The notes below the pieces were generated by a model that was not told the DNA's origin, did no database searches, and worked only from the letters and a program-made list of their open reading frames with translations. DNA of 64,000 nt, taken from assembly GCA_902805545.1 (NCBI GenBank), contig CADCTD010000049.1, positions 124,001-188,000 of the forward strand. The letters are read 5' to 3'. Shown in pieces: positions 59,655 to 64,000 of the stretch. Origin of the DNA: an uncultured Craurococcus sp. GTDB taxonomy: Bacteria > Pseudomonadota > Alphaproteobacteria > Acetobacterales > Acetobacteraceae. The first letter of the stretch is position 1, and each line of letters starts with the position of its first letter. The translations under genes were made by a program, and so were the position numbers.

Positions 59655-60626
59655 TCAGTACATGATCACGGTAACCGGCGGCGGAGCGAGCGCCGCCGCC
59701 AAGGCGACCGAAGCCCACATCGCCTGGGTTTGCTGCGCCTGGATGGCGAGGCTCCGCTGGAAGTCGCGCTCGGCACGCTCCGCCTGGTCGACCTGTTGCA
59801 GCCAGCGCCGCGACTCGGCATCGCCCCGGCTCGCGGCGAGCGAGAGCCAGCTCCGCGCCTCGCCAAGATCTTGGCCCATCTCCTCGAGCCCGGTCATGTA
59901 GACCCGCCCGACGGCCTTTTGCGCCGGCAGGAAGCCGTTCTGCGCGGAACGCCGCATCCATTGCAGCGCCTCATAGGGCCGGCGGGAGACGCCCTCGCCG
60001 CGGAAATACATCAGGGCGAGATTGTACTGGCTCTCGGCGACGCCGCGCTCGGCAGCCTGGGTGAACCAGCGTGCCGCCTCGTCCATGTCTCGTGGCACCC
60101 CCCGCCCATCGAGATGGAGGAAGCCGAGGTTGTGCGCCGCCTGCGCCACGCCGCCTTGCGCCGCGCGGGTATAGAGCTGGATGGCCCGCGCCCGGCCGCC
60201 CGGCGCCGCCCCCTGTTCCACCAGCCTTCCGAGGCGGAACATGGCGAAGGGCATGCCGGCATCGGCCGCAACCTCGTATTGCCGCGCCGCTTGGCCGGTG
60301 CTCCGCGGCAGTCCCCCCGCGCCGAACTCATAGGCCTGTCCCAACCTGTAGGCCGCGCCGGGATCGCGCCCTGCCGCGGCCACCCGCAACCCGGCGACCG
60401 GTTCACCGCGATAGAGATCGGGGTCGGCCTGGCGCCGCAGCCGCTCATCCTCGCCGATGGCAAGGGTCTGCGCCTCGCGCGGCTGCACGCGGCAGCCGGC
60501 CTCGTCGCAGACCTGCACGGCAGGGCCGAAGCCGCTGCCGCCCACCATGCGCGGCTGGCAGCCACCGAGCAGCAGCGCGAGGGCAGCCAGCCCTGCCGCG
60601 CTAGCGGGAGCGCAGCGCACCACCAC
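59655..60626 (-). CDS. Sel1-repeat lipoprotein
   Basis: A 323-residue secreted lipoprotein. A signal peptide ends in LLGGC (Cys23 lipidated). From about residue 85 to 280 there are five to six Sel1-like (TPR-type) repeats, for example AAHNLGFLHLDGRGVPRD and SQYNLALMYFRGEGVSRR. The C-terminus after a Gln-rich helix is hydrophobic (MWASVALAAALAPPP). Sel1 proteins are scaffolds for protein contacts. Three consecutive GTG codons could start it; the first, at 60626, overlaps the upstream CsgG-like gene by 26 bases, so the two are probably one operon. Confidence 0.82.
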   Translation of the reverse strand: MVVRCAPASAAGLAALALLLGGCQPRMVGGSGFGPAVQVCDEAGCRVQPREAQTLAIGEDERLRRQADPDLYRGEPVAGLRVAAAGRDPGAAYRLGQAYEFGAGGLPRSTGQAARQYEVAADAGMPFAMFRLGRLVEQGAAPGGRARAIQLYTRAAQGGVAQAAHNLGFLHLDGRGVPRDMDEAARWFTQAAERGVAESQYNLALMYFRGEGVSRRPYEALQWMRRSAQNGFLPAQKAVGRVYMTGLEEMGQDLGEARSWLSLAASRGDAESRRWLQQVDQAERAERDFQRSLAIQAQQTQAMWASVALAAALAPPPVTVIMY

Positions 60627-61407
60627 CCGTCCCTAACCCGCCCCGAACATCCTGCGCCCGGTAGTTGCGCACGGCGACGACCAGCTTGTTGTAGGCATCG
60701 ACGAAGGCGGCGACGGTCGCCTGGCCCGCTGGCGTCCGCTGGTAGCCGCCGAGCACGCCGCCCGCCGTCGCACCGAAGCCGCCGACCAGCGCGCCGAAAT
60801 TGGTCGCCGTGGAGGAGCCCTCGGAGGCCGCGACCTGCACGCCGCTCCGCATGTCGAAAACCGAGAGCGTCACTGAGGTCGCCGAGGTCGACATCGCCGC
60901 CCCCGCCAGCCCGAGCGCCACGCCGCCCCAGCCACCGACGCCGCCGCCTAATCCGCCCATGTCCTGGTTGGCGAAAAGAATCGCCGGCTCGATGAAGAGG
61001 TCGGCCGCGACGCGCTGGCCGCGCTGCATGTTGGAGCCGGCACGGAACTCGCCGCTGTTGCGCATGTCGCCGACCATGCCGCGCATCCGGCCCTCGAGCC
61101 GGTTGTTGCCCATGGCAGTGATGACGAAGCAATTGGACTGCTGCACCACCAGCCGCACCATCGGCTCGATCGTCGTGATCTGGGTACGGGCGCTGAAGGG
61201 GCCCCACCAGCTCTGCTCGCGCCCGTCATCGATGGCGACGGTGCCGAGCGGCTCTGCACAGCGCTGGAGGTTGGAGGCGGCGCCGACGCTCGACCCGCCG
61301 CCCGCCGCACCGGTCACCGGACCGCTCGCCGTGCCCTGCTGCACGCAGCCGCCGAGCACCATCGTCGTGCAGGCCAGGAAACCAAATCGAAGAACACTCT
61401 GCCGCAA
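60601..61407 (-). CDS. CsgG/HfaB-like lipoprotein
   Basis: A 268-residue lipoprotein with lipobox VLGGC (Cys21) after a hydrophobic start. The body resembles CsgG/HfaB-type proteins, which build outer-membrane secretion or attachment complexes: a GTVAIDD strand near the start, a GQRVAADLFIEPAI stretch, a Gly-rich segment (DMGGLGGGVGGWGG) and SVTLSVFDMRSGVQVAASEG. I chose the TTG at 61407 because GGAGG lies five bases upstream; a TTG at 61422 is possible. It is upstream of, and overlapping, the Sel1-repeat gene. The assignment is by pattern only and the role is unknown. Confidence 0.62.
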   Translation of the reverse strand: MRQSVLRFGFLACTTMVLGGCVQQGTASGPVTGAAGGGSSVGAASNLQRCAEPLGTVAIDDGREQSWWGPFSARTQITTIEPMVRLVVQQSNCFVITAMGNNRLEGRMRGMVGDMRNSGEFRAGSNMQRGQRVAADLFIEPAILFANQDMGGLGGGVGGWGGVALGLAGAAMSTSATSVTLSVFDMRSGVQVAASEGSSTATNFGALVGGFGATAGGVLGGYQRTPAGQATVAAFVDAYNKLVVAVRNYRAQDVRGGLGTGGGALRSR

Positions 61408-61507
61408 GCGAGCCTCCGCCAAGATGACGCCAGGAAAGAACGGACGTTTCTGCCGCGGAATTCTACACGAGGGATGGATGTAATGAAACTCACGCCCGGG
61501 TGGAGAA

Positions 61508-61579
61508 TGGGCGCTGACGGGATCGAACCGCCGACCACCTGTGTGTAAGACAGGCGCTCTACCGCTGAGCTAAGCGCCC
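61508..61579 (-). tRNA. tRNA-Val (TAC)
   Basis: A complete 72-base cloverleaf on the minus strand: acceptor GGGCGCT/AGCGCCC, D-stem GCTC/GAGC, anticodon stem CCTGT/ACAGG with loop CTTACAC (anticodon TAC), T-loop TTCGATC, discriminator A. CCA is not encoded and must be added enzymatically. Confidence 0.97.
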
Positions 61580-61641
61580 AAGGCGCATGCTCCGGCCGGT
61601 ATGGCCGGAGGTATCCACTCGACTAATGCAGAAGCCGAGGC

Positions 61642-61914
61642 TCAGTTCAGGGCGTCCTTGAGCCCCTTGCCGGCCTTGAAGCGCACGGTGGTGCTGGCGG
61701 GAATCTTGATCTCCTCGCCGGTGCGCGGGTTGCGGCCCTTGCCGGCCTTGCGCTTGGAGACGGAAAAGGTGCCGAAGCCGACCAGGCGTACATCCGTCTG
61801 CTTGGTCAGGGACTGGGCGATGGCTTCGAATACCGCATCCAGGACATCGCCGGCCTTCGCCTTGGGCAGATCACCGACCTCGGCTACGATCGAGATGAGA
61901 TCCTGCTTGTTCAT
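61642..61914 (-). CDS. hupB: DNA-binding protein HU
   Basis: A 90-residue histone-like protein. The DNA-binding arm GRNPRTGEEIKIPAS and the core VRLVGFGTFSVSKRKA are classic HU. It starts at 61914 after an AGGGGGG ribosome site. Position directly downstream of lon is conserved in Proteobacteria. It compacts and bends DNA as a dimer. Confidence 0.96.
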   Translation of the reverse strand: MNKQDLISIVAEVGDLPKAKAGDVLDAVFEAIAQSLTKQTDVRLVGFGTFSVSKRKAGKGRNPRTGEEIKIPASTTVRFKAGKGLKDALN

Positions 61915-62117
61915 ACACCAACCCCCCTGCAAGGCGGCACGCCTTTGCCGGCCCGGACGATTCCAGGCCGAAACCCGGCGGGACTGTAGGAGGGTCGATT
62001 CTGAGGCGTCAATCGAAGGGTGCGGCCGGCTGGGCCGCAAACCGCAGTTTTCCGAGCGACAGTGGCATCGAGACCGCGCGGAAGACGAGTCGCCCCGCCT
62101 TCCGCACCGTCACGCCG

Positions 62118-64000
<1,883 letters not shown>

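Noticed and set aside
61314-61538. Minus-strand frame over tRNA-Val reading MVGGSIPSAP
   Set aside because: Also a standard artefact of translating a tRNA T-arm region.

Overview
The window is 64 kb of very GC-rich DNA (roughly 70% by eye, with G/C at most third codon positions), densely packed with genes on both strands. The gene order of the right half (lon, hupB, tRNA-Val, tRNA-Asp, nuoABCDEFGHIJKLMN, birA, rnj, DUF1467, proS, lolC, lolD, dnaE) is a backbone typical of Alphaproteobacteria. Together with the polyol operon, split pntAA/pntAB/pntB genes, RNase J and GC content, it suggests a chromosomal segment of an Acetobacteraceae-like (Roseomonas-type) member of the Rhodospirillales. The family call is inference and the class call is firm. 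No insertion sequence, prophage, CRISPR array, integrase or rRNA was seen. The sequence starts near an unassigned edge and ends inside lon.

Left part (1-10.6 kb, plus strand): an M20 peptidase, then a polyol uptake and catabolism cluster. It holds a mannitol 2-dehydrogenase, a four-gene ABC importer (binding protein, two permeases, ATPase), a PfkB fructokinase, a xylulokinase and a sorbitol-type short-chain dehydrogenase. Sorbitol and mannitol would be oxidised to fructose and arabitol to xylulose, then phosphorylated. The set resembles the smo/mtl polyol operon of Rhodobacter, but no regulator lies next to it.

Accessory middle (10.6-34 kb): single genes and short operons of varied metabolism. 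They include an FAD-linked oxidase facing a GMC oxidoreductase, an HMG-CoA-lyase-like protein that has lost its catalytic residues, an orphan OmpR-type regulator, an RraA-type protein, a chemoreceptor, TrmO, a CaiB-type CoA-transferase coupled to a small lipoprotein, an unknown 500-residue membrane protein and a lone RutB. Then come the proton-translocating transhydrogenase operon pntAA-pntAB-pntB with a strong terminator, a UbiB-type kinase overlapping PepF, a long-chain acyl-CoA ligase, a methyltransferase, a probable decayed gene fragment, a DOPA-dioxygenase-like protein and Ada.

Conserved right part (34-64 kb, almost all minus strand): DNA polymerase III alpha, the Lol lipoprotein exporter, prolyl-tRNA synthetase, RNase J, biotin ligase, all 14 genes of respiratory complex I in canonical order with many stop/start overlaps, two tRNAs, a two-gene lipoprotein module, HU and Lon.

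The most interesting non-coding signal is at 42015-42178 on the minus strand, between the DUF1467 gene and proS. It shows several stacked hairpins, a small loop carrying a CCTCCCT anti-Shine-Dalgarno motif, and a perfect intrinsic terminator with seven T. This looks like an undescribed trans-acting small RNA. A second RNA candidate is a hairpin directly before the ribosome binding site of rnj.
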